Below are positions 1-8,709 of a stretch of DNA of 64,000 bases, one piece after another (the first letter of the stretch is position 1; the number at the start of each line of letters is the position of its first letter). The stretch lies in assembly GCF_013141715.1 (NCBI RefSeq), contig NZ_WHOA01000072.1:1-64000 (forward strand). The letters are read 5' to 3'. The stretch is from Paenibacillus phytorum (GTDB lineage: Bacteria > Bacillota > Bacilli > Paenibacillales > NBRC-103111). A program made the translations under genes and the position numbers. The notes beneath the pieces were generated by a model. That model was not told the origin of the DNA, searched no databases, and worked only from the letters and a program-made list of their open reading frames with translations.

Positions 1-51
1 ATAACCATATCGAAGAAGGGTTTTTTTTCATTTCCCAGGAAATAGTCGAAA

Positions 52-1134
52 CTAGTCGAAATAAACGGCTTTCCCTGTTTTTGCTGATTCATAAATAGCT
101 TCTAAGATTTCGGATACGACACATGCTTGCTCAGGGGTTACAACCGGATCTGTATCATTCTCGATCGCTTGAATCCATAGGCGCATTTCTAAATCCGGTG
201 CACTTTCTGTTTCACCATCGTAGAAGGCTACTCCGCCAGCATTCAATTCAACTTCAGTCGTGTATAAACGGCTGTGCTTCTCACCATTAATGCGAAGACC
301 GCCTTTCATATCAGCGCCGCCCTCTGTTCCGCTAAGTGTACATTTTGCTTCATCCACTTCAAGTGTATTCAGCGCCCAGCTCGATTCAAGAATAATCGTA
401 GCACCATTTTTCATTGTAATCATACCAAATGCGGAATCCTCAACGGTGAACTTGGAAGGATCCCAAGGTCCCCAAGCATTAGCTGCATTTTCTCGTTGGG
501 ATAATTTATGATAAGAAGTACCCAGTACAACCTTCGGCTCATAGTTGTTCATCATCCACATCGTTAAATCAAGGGCATGCGTACCGATATCGATCAGCGG
601 GCCTCCGCCTTGCTTCTCTTCATCAAGGAAAACGCCCCAAGTAGGTACCGCGCGGCGACGAATCGCATGAGCCTTAGCGAAATAAATCTCACCTAGCTCA
701 CCTTCCGAGCACAACTGGTGCAAATGTTGGCTATCGCCGCGGAAGCGATTGTTGTAACCAACTGTCAGCTTCTTACCTGTACGCTTAGCTGCTTCCACCA
801 TACGGCGTGCATCTGCAGCAGTTTTGGCCATCGGCTTCTCTGACATGACGTGCTTGCCTGCTTCTAATGCAGCAATCGTGATTTCCGCATGTGAATCATT
901 TGGCGTACAGACATGAACGATGTCAATGGAACTGTCTTTTAGGACCTCGCGATAATCTTCATAAACACGAGCGTCTTCTTTGCCGTACTTAGCAGCAGCT
1001 TCCTGCGCTTTTTCAGAAATAATGTCACAAAAAGCAACCATTTCTACATTCTTTAATTTGTTCAAACTTGGCATGTGCTTACCATTGGCAATACCACCAC
1101 AACCAATAATTGCTATACGATACGTTTTTGACAT
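52..1134 (-). CDS. Gfo/Idh/MocA family NAD(P)-dependent oxidoreductase
   Basis: This 360-residue protein has the Gfo/Idh/MocA layout. An N-terminal Rossmann fold carries the dinucleotide motif GCGGIANGKH at residues 11-20, and the family's EKP active-site motif lies near residue 100. A C-terminal alpha/beta domain follows, with a GTHALDL segment around residue 187. Such enzymes oxidise or reduce sugars, inositols or related polyols with NAD(P) in the cytoplasm, but the sequence does not show the substrate. The ATG at 1134 has an AAGGAGG ribosome site just upstream. The gene diverges from a MerR-type regulator, which could control it, and a 20-bp palindrome lies just upstream of its ribosome site. 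The family is near certain; the substrate is unknown. Confidence 0.9.
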   Translation of the reverse strand: MSKTYRIAIIGCGGIANGKHMPSLNKLKNVEMVAFCDIISEKAQEAAAKYGKEDARVYEDYREVLKDSSIDIVHVCTPNDSHAEITIAALEAGKHVMSEKPMAKTAADARRMVEAAKRTGKKLTVGYNNRFRGDSQHLHQLCSEGELGEIYFAKAHAIRRRAVPTWGVFLDEEKQGGGPLIDIGTHALDLTMWMMNNYEPKVVLGTSYHKLSQRENAANAWGPWDPSKFTVEDSAFGMITMKNGATIILESSWALNTLEVDEAKCTLSGTEGGADMKGGLRINGEKHSRLYTTEVELNAGGVAFYDGETESAPDLEMRLWIQAIENDTDPVVTPEQACVVSEILEAIYESAKTGKAVYFD

Positions 1135-1149
1135 GATAATCCTCCTTAG

Positions 1150-1169
1150 AGTTTTACTTTAGTAAAACT
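1150..1169. promoter_or_regulatory. 20-bp palindrome upstream of the Gfo/Idh gene
   Basis: AGTTTTAC and GTAAAACT form a perfect 8-bp inverted repeat with a 4-bp centre, ending a few bases before the Gfo/Idh ribosome site and lying in the divergent region with the MerR-type gene. It could be an operator or a leader hairpin. No regulator can be assigned from sequence alone. Confidence 0.4.
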
Positions 1170-1324
1170 TCTTTCGTCATATAAGCCTTAGATATGTATA
1201 ACCGTTAGGCTTCTCACAATTGCTCATAGCTAGTACTATATAAGAGTATAACAAAAACCTACAAAAATAAAATTTCTGATCTGGCGAAAATTGTATGCAA
1301 TTGTGCCATGATGGAGGACCATAC

Positions 1325-2425
1325 ATGCTTATTAACGAAATTTCCCGCAAACTTGGCATCACAGCTAGAGCCATTCGCTTCTATGAGCAGAAAGGACTGT
1401 TAAAGCCAGCGAAGCAGAAAGAGAATGGCTATCGAACCTACACGGAACAAGATGCGTGGAGATTACAAACTATTATCTCTTTACGGGAAGTCGGAATGAC
1501 ACTTGAAGATATTCGCCAAACCTTAACCCAAACCGATGTAAATCAACAAGAGGAAGTGCTGAGCGCCCTACAGATGCAGCGTTCGATGTTGTTTCAACAG
1601 TGGACAGAAATGAAACAAATCATCAGTACAATGGATCAGATGATCCAAGCCGCTCAAGGAAGCAGCATACTGCCGACTGAATTGCTTTACGAGTTAGCCC
1701 AGCAAAGCAAGGAGCTGCGTGACCTAAGGGGAAGCTGGCGCGACCATTGGGATTTCGATCGAAAGGCCCAACAGTTTGATGAGCTGCTGCAGCCTGCTTC
1801 TTCATTTGTAGATATCACAGAAAACGGCCCGCTGAAAGACATCGATAGAAGCAGCCCTCCCGTATATACAAGCTACGAAGCAGCTTTAGACAAAATCGCC
1901 CAGCTTATCTCTCCTGCTCATGGCCTTAAGGGGCTTGATGTAGGAACAGGCACCGGCAACTTAGCCGGCAAGCTGCAGCAAATCGGCCTAACCATGTCCG
2001 CCATCGACCAATCCAAGCAAATGCTCAAGTTTTGCGCAGCTAAATATGCTAACATCGAACTCAAGCTCGGCAATGTACTGGCGATACCTTTCATGGATGG
2101 AACGTTTGATTATGTTGTCAGTTCGTTTGCCCTTCATCATCTGACAGAAGCGCAAAGGGAGCTCGCCTGGGGTGAAATGCTGCGGGTATTGAAGCCGGGC
2201 GGAGTCGTATGCTTAGCCGATTATATGATGCAAGACCGAAGTGAGGCAGATGCATTTCTAGCCAACCTCATCTCGTCAAAGGCAACCAAGCTGCCTATGA
2301 TGCATGAGCAGGTCGACCTCTACATGACGCACACCCATATAACAGAATGGTTACTCTCTCATACAAGCCAAGTTAAATCGGAGCCATTGGGGAACAACAT
2401 TTACGTTGTTTACGCACAAAAATGA
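1325..2425 (+). CDS. MerR-family regulator fused to a SAM-dependent methyltransferase
   Basis: The 366-residue protein starts with a MerR winged-helix DNA-binding domain (about residues 1-70, with the typical ARAIRFYEQKGLL recognition segment) and a coiled-coil region to about residue 115. A linker leads into a class I methyltransferase domain (about 170-366) with the SAM-binding motif DVGTGTG at 205-211 and an FALHHL motif near 270. The start is the ATG at 1325 because GGAGG at 1313-1317 lies 7 bases upstream; an ATG at 1295 would add 10 residues without a good ribosome site. MerR proteins normally end in a small ligand-binding domain, so an entire methyltransferase in that place is unusual. 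Target promoters and methyl acceptor are unknown. A terminator follows directly. Confidence 0.85.
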   Translation: MLINEISRKLGITARAIRFYEQKGLLKPAKQKENGYRTYTEQDAWRLQTIISLREVGMTLEDIRQTLTQTDVNQQEEVLSALQMQRSMLFQQWTEMKQIISTMDQMIQAAQGSSILPTELLYELAQQSKELRDLRGSWRDHWDFDRKAQQFDELLQPASSFVDITENGPLKDIDRSSPPVYTSYEAALDKIAQLISPAHGLKGLDVGTGTGNLAGKLQQIGLTMSAIDQSKQMLKFCAAKYANIELKLGNVLAIPFMDGTFDYVVSSFALHHLTEAQRELAWGEMLRVLKPGGVVCLADYMMQDRSEADAFLANLISSKATKLPMMHEQVDLYMTHTHITEWLLSHTSQVKSEPLGNNIYVVYAQK

Positions 2426-2468
2426 GCCTGGGCCGCTGTTATCCAGCACCCAAGGCTCATTATTTTTT
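2423..2468. terminator. Terminator between merR-methyltransferase gene and phoP
   Basis: TGAGCCTGGG at 2423-2432 pairs with CCCAAGGCTCA at 2449-2459, followed on the plus strand by a T-rich run at 2460-2468. The stem starts at the stop of the plus-strand gene and overlaps the 3' end of phoP, so it can serve both convergent genes. Confidence 0.8.
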
Positions 2469-3176
2469 GACCATATTTGCTACTAACTTGTAGCCAACGC
2501 CACGGATTGAATCGATTTGAACAGACTGTTGATTCATTTCCAGCTTCTTACGAAGCGAGCTCACATGAACATCTACGGTTCTTTGGCCGCCAATATAGTC
2601 GAATCCCCAAACGATATTCATAAGATCGTCCCTTGTTACGACGACGCCCGGGCGCTGCACGAGATACAGCAGGACCTCAAACTCCTTCGGTCTTAACGGA
2701 ATGGAATCCCCATTCAGAACGACTTCATATTTCTCCGGATAAATGAACAATTCACCCGCCTGAATCACTTTCTCGTTGCTCTTAAGTTTGTCCGCTGCCG
2801 CGTCCTCCGATTGTGTTCTTCGCAGAACGGCAGAGACGCGGGCAAGCAATTCCGCCACCCCAAAGGGCTTCGTTATATAATCATCAGCACCGTGCTTAAG
2901 ACCTTGCACCACTTCATCCTCGGCATTGCGTGCCGTTAAAATAATAACAGGTGTGCTGTTACCTTTCTGCCTTAGCTTCGCCAATACCTCGAATCCATTC
3001 AGTCCAGGCAGCATAATATCCAGAATAATTAAGTCGTAAGTCTGCTGCAACGCCTCTTGAAGCCCATCGCCACCATGATCGACAACCTTCGTATCATACC
3101 CGTCCTGAGATAGGTTATACGATAGCAATCGAGCTAGAGTTGGCTCATCTTCAATAACTAGTATTTTTTGTGCCAT
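2460..3176 (-). CDS. phoP: PhoP, phosphate-response OmpR-family response regulator
   Basis: This 238-residue response regulator has a receiver domain (about 1-120) with phospho-acceptor Asp in LIILDIMLPG near residue 53 and the conserved Lys in DYITKPF near 105. A C-terminal OmpR-type winged helix (about 140-235) ends with the typical RTVDVHVSSLRKKLE recognition region. Together with the adjacent PhoR it should sense phosphate starvation and bind direct TTTACA-type repeats. The assignment rests on the PhoR neighbour, the TCA gene neighbourhood (mdh next to phoPR in Bacillus) and a Pho-box array directly upstream. It lies downstream of phoR, the reverse of the B. subtilis order, and appears to have its own promoter in the 96-bp gap. 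Confidence 0.88.
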   Translation of the reverse strand: MAQKILVIEDEPTLARLLSYNLSQDGYDTKVVDHGGDGLQEALQQTYDLIILDIMLPGLNGFEVLAKLRQKGNSTPVIILTARNAEDEVVQGLKHGADDYITKPFGVAELLARVSAVLRRTQSEDAAADKLKSNEKVIQAGELFIYPEKYEVVLNGDSIPLRPKEFEVLLYLVQRPGVVVTRDDLMNIVWGFDYIGGQRTVDVHVSSLRKKLEMNQQSVQIDSIRGVGYKLVANMVKK

Positions 3177-3189
3177 GGGATCCCCCGCG

Positions 3190-3272
3190 TTTACAGTTTA
3201 TTTACATTGCACAACCTCATTTTACCACAAGTTTGTAAAAACAATGTAAATGTTTCATCATCGCTGTGTAAA
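3190..3272 (-). promoter_or_regulatory. Pho-box array and internal promoter for phoP
   Basis: In the phoR-phoP gap, TTTACA hexamers on the minus strand occupy 3267-3272, 3245-3250 and 3234-3239. These fall on an 11-bp grid (offsets 0, 22 and 33) with one degenerate unit at 3256-3261. A minus-strand -10-like TAAAAT lies at 3219-3224, about 10 bases further on. Two more TTTACA units on the plus strand, 3190-3195 and 3201-3206, are also 11 bp apart. TT(A/C/T)ACA repeats with 5-bp spacers are the known PhoP binding pattern in Bacillus, so phoP autoregulation is inferred. Confidence 0.75.
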
Positions 3273-5069
3273 TTAGTGTATGACAGGCAATTCAATCGTG
3301 AACCTCGTTCCGACGCCAACCTCACTATCGACCCGAATCGTTCCTTTATGCAGCTCAACTAAATGCTTCACGATTGATAGTCCTAATCCTGTTCCGCCTG
3401 AGCTTCTGGAGCGCGCTTTGTCTACGCGATAGAATCTCTCGAAAATTCGAGGTAAATCCTTCTTAGGTATGCCCATGCCCGTATCCGAAACAATTAACCG
3501 CAGCCGTTCATAATCTCCATCAGCATTCATATCCAGCGGTTCTACACGCACTTTTACTTTACCGCCATCTTGTGTGTATGCAATACCATTGGAAAGCAGA
3601 TTAATCATAATTTGACGTAACCGATCTTCATCCGCCTCGATATAAATATCGTCATCTACCTGTATATTCAGCTCAATATGCTTTTTCTCCGCTTCTTTTC
3701 TAAGCACACTTAATGATTTCTCAAGAAATTCAGGTAAATAGATCGGTGAGAAATTCATCGGAATTCGCTTCGATTCAATTTTGGATAACTCCAGAATGTC
3801 CCCAATCAATCGATTCAACCGCTCACTCTCATCAAAAATGATTTGTAAGAACGACACCGCTGTTTCCTTATCGTTAAGGGCACCGGCCAGCAGCGTTTCG
3901 GCAAAGCCTTTCACCGCGGCAATTGGCGTCTTTAATTCATGCGAGACATTCGCGACGAATTCACTGCGCATCCGCTCAAGTCTGCGTACTGCCGTAATAT
4001 CGTGAATAACGATAAGAACACCTGACCATTCCTCATCTTCATGGGCAATTGGACTCAAATGAATATCGAGGATTCGCTCTGCCGGATAATAGAAAACCAT
4101 CTCGTCGCGAATTGGATCTTGTGTCTCAATGCATTCTTGTATCAACTTTGTAAACTCATATTGCTGTTTGGCTTCATTATATTTCTTCCCTAGAAGCTCC
4201 TGTGAGGAGAAACCTAAAATGTATTCCGCAGCAGGATTTAACAGCATAATCCGCTCTTCACGGTCAATCATCATAATTCCGCTCATCATATTTTCCATAA
4301 CGCCCTGAAGCCTGCGTTCATTTTCCTGAATCCTTGCCATTTGCTGCTGCAAACTTTCGGACATGCGATTAATCGCCTGACCCAGCTGTCCAACCTCATC
4401 ATTACTGTAAGCCGGAACGCGTGATTGGTAGTTCAAATTCGTAATTTGTTGGGCTACTTTCGTCATCTTCTCAATGGGGTGAGTAATCCCTTTGGCAATC
4501 CGATAACTAACGATTCCTGCGATCAGGAACAAAATGATCAACCCAGAAATCAGGAAATACCATAAGCTGCGGATCGAATTCCCTACCTGTTCCAAGCTCA
4601 TGGAAATACGTAAAAACCCTGTTGTCTCCTGCGCTTCATTCTTCACTGGAATAGCGGCATACAGCATATTTTCCTTCAACGTATCGCTGTAACGCGTAAT
4701 GTAGCCGATTCCATTCGCAGCAGCCGATGCAATCTCCGGTCGATTCAAGTGATTGTCCATTTGTTCGGGTCTTTGATCGGAGTCACCTAGTACTTTTCCG
4801 TCCGCTCGAACATATGTCAATCTTTCATTCGTTGCTTCTTTAAGTCGTTTGGCTTGTTCAGAATAGTAAGAAATCAACTCTGCATCAGTACCTTTTCGGT
4901 TCCAATCTCCAGTTGCCGTAATGACATGGAGCTCGCGTTCCATATTGTCCTTTAAAGACACTATGTGAGAATTCTCAAGCACCTTTGCCATGAAAATGCC
5001 CGCAATCAGCATTGAACAACCAATCAATAAAATCATAATAAAAGTTAGTTTGGCACGGAATTTGGTCAT
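3273..5069 (-). CDS. phoR: PhoR, membrane sensor histidine kinase
   Basis: The 598-residue kinase has two membrane segments (about residues 9-29 and 168-190) flanking an extracytoplasmic sensor region. A HAMP linker follows (about 191-245), then a PAS domain (about 255-355). The HisKA domain carries the phospho-accepting His in VSHELKTPIAAVKG near residue 380, and the HATPase domain has the G-box DTGMGIP and a GGTGLGLSI motif. This matches the PhoR layout of Bacillota. It should phosphorylate PhoP under phosphate limitation. It is transcribed before phoP, and a hairpin separates it from the fumarase gene upstream. Confidence 0.87.
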   Translation of the reverse strand: MTKFRAKLTFIMILLIGCSMLIAGIFMAKVLENSHIVSLKDNMERELHVITATGDWNRKGTDAELISYYSEQAKRLKEATNERLTYVRADGKVLGDSDQRPEQMDNHLNRPEIASAAANGIGYITRYSDTLKENMLYAAIPVKNEAQETTGFLRISMSLEQVGNSIRSLWYFLISGLIILFLIAGIVSYRIAKGITHPIEKMTKVAQQITNLNYQSRVPAYSNDEVGQLGQAINRMSESLQQQMARIQENERRLQGVMENMMSGIMMIDREERIMLLNPAAEYILGFSSQELLGKKYNEAKQQYEFTKLIQECIETQDPIRDEMVFYYPAERILDIHLSPIAHEDEEWSGVLIVIHDITAVRRLERMRSEFVANVSHELKTPIAAVKGFAETLLAGALNDKETAVSFLQIIFDESERLNRLIGDILELSKIESKRIPMNFSPIYLPEFLEKSLSVLRKEAEKKHIELNIQVDDDIYIEADEDRLRQIMINLLSNGIAYTQDGGKVKVRVEPLDMNADGDYERLRLIVSDTGMGIPKKDLPRIFERFYRVDKARSRSSGGTGLGLSIVKHLVELHKGTIRVDSEVGVGTRFTIELPVIH

Positions 5070-5120
5070 CTGATACTAGCCTCCGATGGTTCAGTCTGTC
5101 CATTTCATGGGTGAAAAACA

Positions 5121-5152
5121 AAAAGAAAAGAGCTACTCTACATAGTAACCCT
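5121..5152 (-). terminator. Terminator after the fumarase gene
   Basis: On the minus strand a 9-bp stem (5129-5137 with 5144-5152, including G-U pairs) is followed by a T-rich run at 5121-5128. It lies between the fumarase stop and phoR. Confidence 0.6.
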
Positions 5153-5215
5153 TTCTTCCGTGCCTAATCCAGTATTTTTTTTGTAAAGATGAAAGTGAAG
5201 TGCATGCTTAGAAAA

Positions 5216-6766
5216 TTATTTGAAAACAGGTTCTTTCAGAGCTGCCAGCTTCTCAAGTGAATTCTTCTCTACGTCAGCATGCAGGCTATTACCGTGTGAA
5301 TCCATCGTTACGATAGCAGCGAATCCTTCTGTTTCTAAGTGCCACATTGCTTCTGGAATTCCGAATTCCATGTAGTCAACGCCTTCAACCTTTTTAAAGC
5401 ACTGCGCGTAGTATTGAGCAGCACCACCGATAGCGTTCAAATAGACACCGCCGTGTTCTTTCAAAGCTGCTAACGTTTTCGGTCCCATTCCGCCTTTACC
5501 GATGACTGCGCGAATACCGAATTTCTTGATAATATCACCTTGGTAAGGCTCCTCGCGAATGCTTGTCGTCGGTCCAGCCGCTTTAACGTGCCATTCGCCA
5601 GCCTCATCCTTACTCATCACCGGTCCGCAATGATAAATCGCAGCCCCATTCAGATCTACCGGAGCATCATGATCCATCAAATATTTATGCAGCGCATCGC
5701 GTCCTGTGTGCATAGTACCATTGATGACTACGACATCACCGACTTTGAGGCCGCGGATTTGCTCTTCCGATATTGGCGTTGTCAATACGATCTCACGACG
5801 CTCTTCTTTTGGCGTATTTTTAGCTTCTTCTGCACTCGCTTCGAAAGCCTCTTGGAAAGAAACCTCTGTCCCTCTTGGATAGGACCAGCCATTGATTTCG
5901 CCGGTTTCTGCATTCAAGACGACGCCTTGACGACGGAACGCCCAACAGTTGTACGCAACAGAAACGAAGAAGCTTGCTGGCAAACGGTTCATTACGCCAA
6001 CTTTACAGCCAAGTAATGTCACTTGACCGCCGAAGCCCATTGTTCCAATACCAAGCGTATTGGCATGCTCCATGACGTACTCTTCAACCTTGCGTAGCTC
6101 CGGATGTGGATTCACATCGTCAACATGACGGAATAATTGGTGCTTAGCCAACTCGTACCCGCTTGTACGGTCGCCTCCAATACCTACGCCGATGAAACCC
6201 GCGCTGCATCCTTGACCTTGCGCTTGGTAAACCGCATGCATCACACATTTGCGAATGCCGTCAAGATCTCGTCCTGCTTTGCCTACACCTTCAAGATCAG
6301 CAGGCAAGCTGTATTGAATATTTTTGTTCTCACAGCCGCCGCCTTTTAGAATCAACTTCACTTCGATATCGTCACGTTCCCATTGCTCGAAATGAACAAC
6401 CGGTGTACCAGGACCAAGATTATCTCCGCTGTTTGCACCTGTAAGGGAGTCTACGGAGTTCGTGCGCAGCTTACTGGCTTTGGTTGCATTAGCAACCGCT
6501 TCTAATATTTGCTTCTTCATGATAATTTGGTTTGCCCCAACAGGACAGTGTATAATAAACGTTGGCATACCCGTATCCTGACAAATTGGGGATACATTGC
6601 ATTCCGCCATATGGATGTTATCCGCAATGCGAGATAGAGATAACGCAGAACGCGTGCCTTTGTCCTCATTTTCCCCGGCGGCTTGTACCGCACGGCGCAC
6701 ATCACCGGGAAGGTTTGTGGAAGTTTCGACAATCAAATCGTAGACGCTTTGATAAAAATGCTGCAT
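5216..6766 (-). CDS. Class I (iron-sulfur) fumarate hydratase
   Basis: This 516-residue enzyme interconverts fumarate and malate in the TCA cycle. It is the oxygen-sensitive class I type, with the two family parts in one chain: an alpha domain with cluster-ligand cysteines (SPICQDTGMP, GGGCENKN, GCSAGF) and a beta domain ending in MDSHGNSLH. The ATG at 6766 is chosen because AGAGAGGAG at 6779-6787 precedes it by 12 bases; a GTG at 6796 would add 10 residues with no good ribosome site. B. subtilis uses the unrelated class II enzyme CitG. A minus-strand extended -10 (TGTTATAAT) lies at 6818-6826. It sits upstream of phoR with a terminator between. Confidence 0.92.
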   Translation of the reverse strand: MQHFYQSVYDLIVETSTNLPGDVRRAVQAAGENEDKGTRSALSLSRIADNIHMAECNVSPICQDTGMPTFIIHCPVGANQIIMKKQILEAVANATKASKLRTNSVDSLTGANSGDNLGPGTPVVHFEQWERDDIEVKLILKGGGCENKNIQYSLPADLEGVGKAGRDLDGIRKCVMHAVYQAQGQGCSAGFIGVGIGGDRTSGYELAKHQLFRHVDDVNPHPELRKVEEYVMEHANTLGIGTMGFGGQVTLLGCKVGVMNRLPASFFVSVAYNCWAFRRQGVVLNAETGEINGWSYPRGTEVSFQEAFEASAEEAKNTPKEERREIVLTTPISEEQIRGLKVGDVVVINGTMHTGRDALHKYLMDHDAPVDLNGAAIYHCGPVMSKDEAGEWHVKAAGPTTSIREEPYQGDIIKKFGIRAVIGKGGMGPKTLAALKEHGGVYLNAIGGAAQYYAQCFKKVEGVDYMEFGIPEAMWHLETEGFAAIVTMDSHGNSLHADVEKNSLEKLAALKEPVFK

Positions 6767-6817
6767 GACTAGGTCTGGCTCCTCTCTCAAATACACACAT
6801 AATAATAATTACAAACT

Positions 6818-6826
6818 ATTATAACA
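6818..6826 (-). promoter_or_regulatory. Extended -10 promoter element for the fumarase gene
   Basis: Read on the minus strand, TGTTATAAT provides a perfect -10 with an upstream TG, about 50 bases before the fumarase ATG. No convincing -35 is visible, which is tolerated by extended -10 promoters. Confidence 0.45.
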
Positions 6827-6882
6827 TACCTCCCATGAAGAGTTCGACGGTTCTTGTGAGGAAAACAAGGAGATTCACTGAC

Positions 6883-8019
6883 ATGTACAAAAGAATCGCT
6901 ATTTCGATTCTAGTTTGCCTGATTGGGCTCACCCTTTTGCTTACGCCGCTGCAGGCCAAGCGCTCAGGGGATATTTACTACCAGGACCAAGTTGCCGTTC
7001 TTATGTATCATCATGTGCATGAAAAGGACACCAGCTCCAGCACAATTACAAGCTCGCTTTTTCAAAATCAGCTTCAATCGCTACTTAGCAAAGGCTATCA
7101 TTTTATTTCCTTAGAAGAATTCAAACAGTACATGGAAGGCGCTACCGTTCCATCCAATGCCGTGCTGGTTACGTTCGATGATGGCTATCAAAGCTTTTAC
7201 ACAGCGGCCTATCCGATTTTGAAAAGCTTGCGAATTCCCGCTGTGAACTTCGTTATTACCAATGACTTAACGAATCCGCTGGGGTCCTACATCCCTTCCA
7301 TGTCGAAGGAACAAATCAGTGAGATGACGCATGACACGAACTTCATCGATATTGGCTGCCATACCAACAATCTTCACCATAAGCTTCCAGGTGGTGAAGC
7401 AGCGCTGGTAGGAAGATTGGATGCGGAGAGCGATGATGCTTATAAACAGCGCATTTACAAAGATACGCAAGCTTGCATCGGCAAGCTCGCAGGCTTAACG
7501 GATGCGCCGCTCGACACGTTGGCGTACCCATTCGGCATTACGTCGCCGGCGGCGACAGAGCAAGTTGCGAAGACGGGCATCCGCTACGCCTTCACGATTT
7601 CGCCGGAGATGGCGACGCGAAGCGCCGATCACCTGTTGATCCCGCGGATCAACGCGGGCAGCCCCGGCATCACGCCGGAGCTGCTGCACCGCTCGATCCA
7701 GCGCCGGGTCTTGGCGCAGCCGGGCAGCGCTCCGCTGCGCGTGGACGCGGCAGCTGCCGCAGCGCAGCTCGGCGGCAGCGCAAGTGTGGAAGGCGGAGTG
7801 CTTAGCCTCCGCCTCGGGCAAGAGGCATTCACCCTGCAGGTGAATGCGAAGGCAGCGACGCGCGGAAACGCGCGCGTCACGCTGCGGCAGCCCGTGCTGC
7901 GCGAGCACGGGCTGGTCACGATCGCGCTTGATGATCTTGGCGCGCTGATCGGGCAACCGTTCGTCTACACCCCGGCCACCGGGAAGGTGGCAGTGAGGGT
8001 GCCGCCGAGCGTCAAATAA
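6883..8019 (+). CDS. Secreted polysaccharide deacetylase with C-terminal extension
   Basis: The 378-residue product begins with a signal peptide (about residues 1-25). Its NodB-type deacetylase domain has the TFDDGY motif with the catalytic and metal Asp at 99-100, and metal-binding His residues in CHTNNLHH at 160 and 165. The five-residue His spacing resembles PgaB/IcaB-like members acting on N-acetylglucosamine polymers. The last 100 or so residues form a different, beta-rich domain resembling the copper-amine-oxidase-N-like stalk domains common in Paenibacillus secreted proteins. AAGGAG at 6867-6872 supports the ATG at 6883 over one at 6835. From about 7495 the DNA becomes much richer in G+C than the first half. 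Family certain, substrate inferred. Confidence 0.87.
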   Translation: MYKRIAISILVCLIGLTLLLTPLQAKRSGDIYYQDQVAVLMYHHVHEKDTSSSTITSSLFQNQLQSLLSKGYHFISLEEFKQYMEGATVPSNAVLVTFDDGYQSFYTAAYPILKSLRIPAVNFVITNDLTNPLGSYIPSMSKEQISEMTHDTNFIDIGCHTNNLHHKLPGGEAALVGRLDAESDDAYKQRIYKDTQACIGKLAGLTDAPLDTLAYPFGITSPAATEQVAKTGIRYAFTISPEMATRSADHLLIPRINAGSPGITPELLHRSIQRRVLAQPGSAPLRVDAAAAAAQLGGSASVEGGVLSLRLGQEAFTLQVNAKAATRGNARVTLRQPVLREHGLVTIALDDLGALIGQPFVYTPATGKVAVRVPPSVK

Positions 8020-8066
8020 GCCGTTTTATTTGCTTTCAATGATTAGAACAAAGAGGAGTTAACCCG

Positions 8067-8657
8067 ATGAATCATCACTTTTTCGCTTACTTATACCGAC
8101 TTAAATATATTGATCGCTGGAGTCTCATGTGGAACATGCGCAGAGAAAACGTAGCGGAACATTCTTTCTATGTCTCGACGATTGCGCACATGTTATGCAC
8201 CATTGCCAACGAAGTATATGGACGCAATGTGCCAACGGATCGCGTGGTATCCATCGCATTGTTCCACGACGCTTCCGAAGTACTAACGGGGGATATCCCC
8301 CAACCTGTGAAGCATAACAATGAGCAAATATTGCGGAACTTCCGTGAGATCGAGGATGTCGCAGTTGAACGACTTATTCAAACTATTCCACCTGAAATCA
8401 GTGGCATCTACCGTAACTTAATTCAAGATCCTGACCCTGAGCTCTACCGTTGGGTGAAAGCCGCCGACTTGCTCGAAGCTTATATCAAATGCTTAACTGA
8501 ACTCTCTACCGGCAATCGTGAATTCGTCGTCGCGAAGCAGCAAGTTTTGGAAAGCTTACAGAAAATGAACATGCCTGAGGTTGATTATTTCCTCGAGCAT
8601 ATGAGTGCATCATTTGAGAAAACATTAGATGAAATCACATTGGATGAATCGACGTAA
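8067..8657 (+). CDS. yfbR: 5'-deoxynucleotidase, YfbR family (HD domain)
   Basis: This 196-residue HD-domain protein matches the E. coli YfbR pattern along its length as remembered: the opening FFAYLYRLKYIDRW, the EHSFYV metal motif, the HDASEVLTGDIPQPVK active-site segment, and the closing DYFLEHMSASFEKTLDEI. YfbR removes phosphate from deoxynucleoside 5'-monophosphates and takes part in dNTP pool balance. AAGAGGAG lies a suitable distance before the ATG. It follows the deacetylase by 47 bases but ends in its own hairpin terminator. The relation to the deacetylase is probably positional only. Confidence 0.9.
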   Translation: MNHHFFAYLYRLKYIDRWSLMWNMRRENVAEHSFYVSTIAHMLCTIANEVYGRNVPTDRVVSIALFHDASEVLTGDIPQPVKHNNEQILRNFREIEDVAVERLIQTIPPEISGIYRNLIQDPDPELYRWVKAADLLEAYIKCLTELSTGNREFVVAKQQVLESLQKMNMPEVDYFLEHMSASFEKTLDEITLDEST

Positions 8658-8659
8658 AA

Positions 8660-8696
8660 AAAGAGCATGCCATCATCAATGATGAGCATGCTCTTT
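8660..8696. terminator. Bidirectional terminator
   Basis: AAAGAGCATGC and GCATGCTCTTT are perfect 11-bp arms, and the intervening bases (CATCAT, ATGATG) extend the stem. It lies between convergent genes, and the minus-strand product ends in a T run. Confidence 0.85.
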
Positions 8697-8709
8697 CAAT
8701 TTCCAATAA

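Noticed and set aside
5540-6016. 158-codon plus-strand open frame
   Set aside because: It is antisense to the fumarase gene, with low-information sequence and no ribosome site.
7495-7956. Long minus-strand open frame opposite the deacetylase
   Set aside because: High G+C removes stop codons on both strands here; the product is Arg/Ala/Gln-rich without pattern, and the plus-strand gene continues through.
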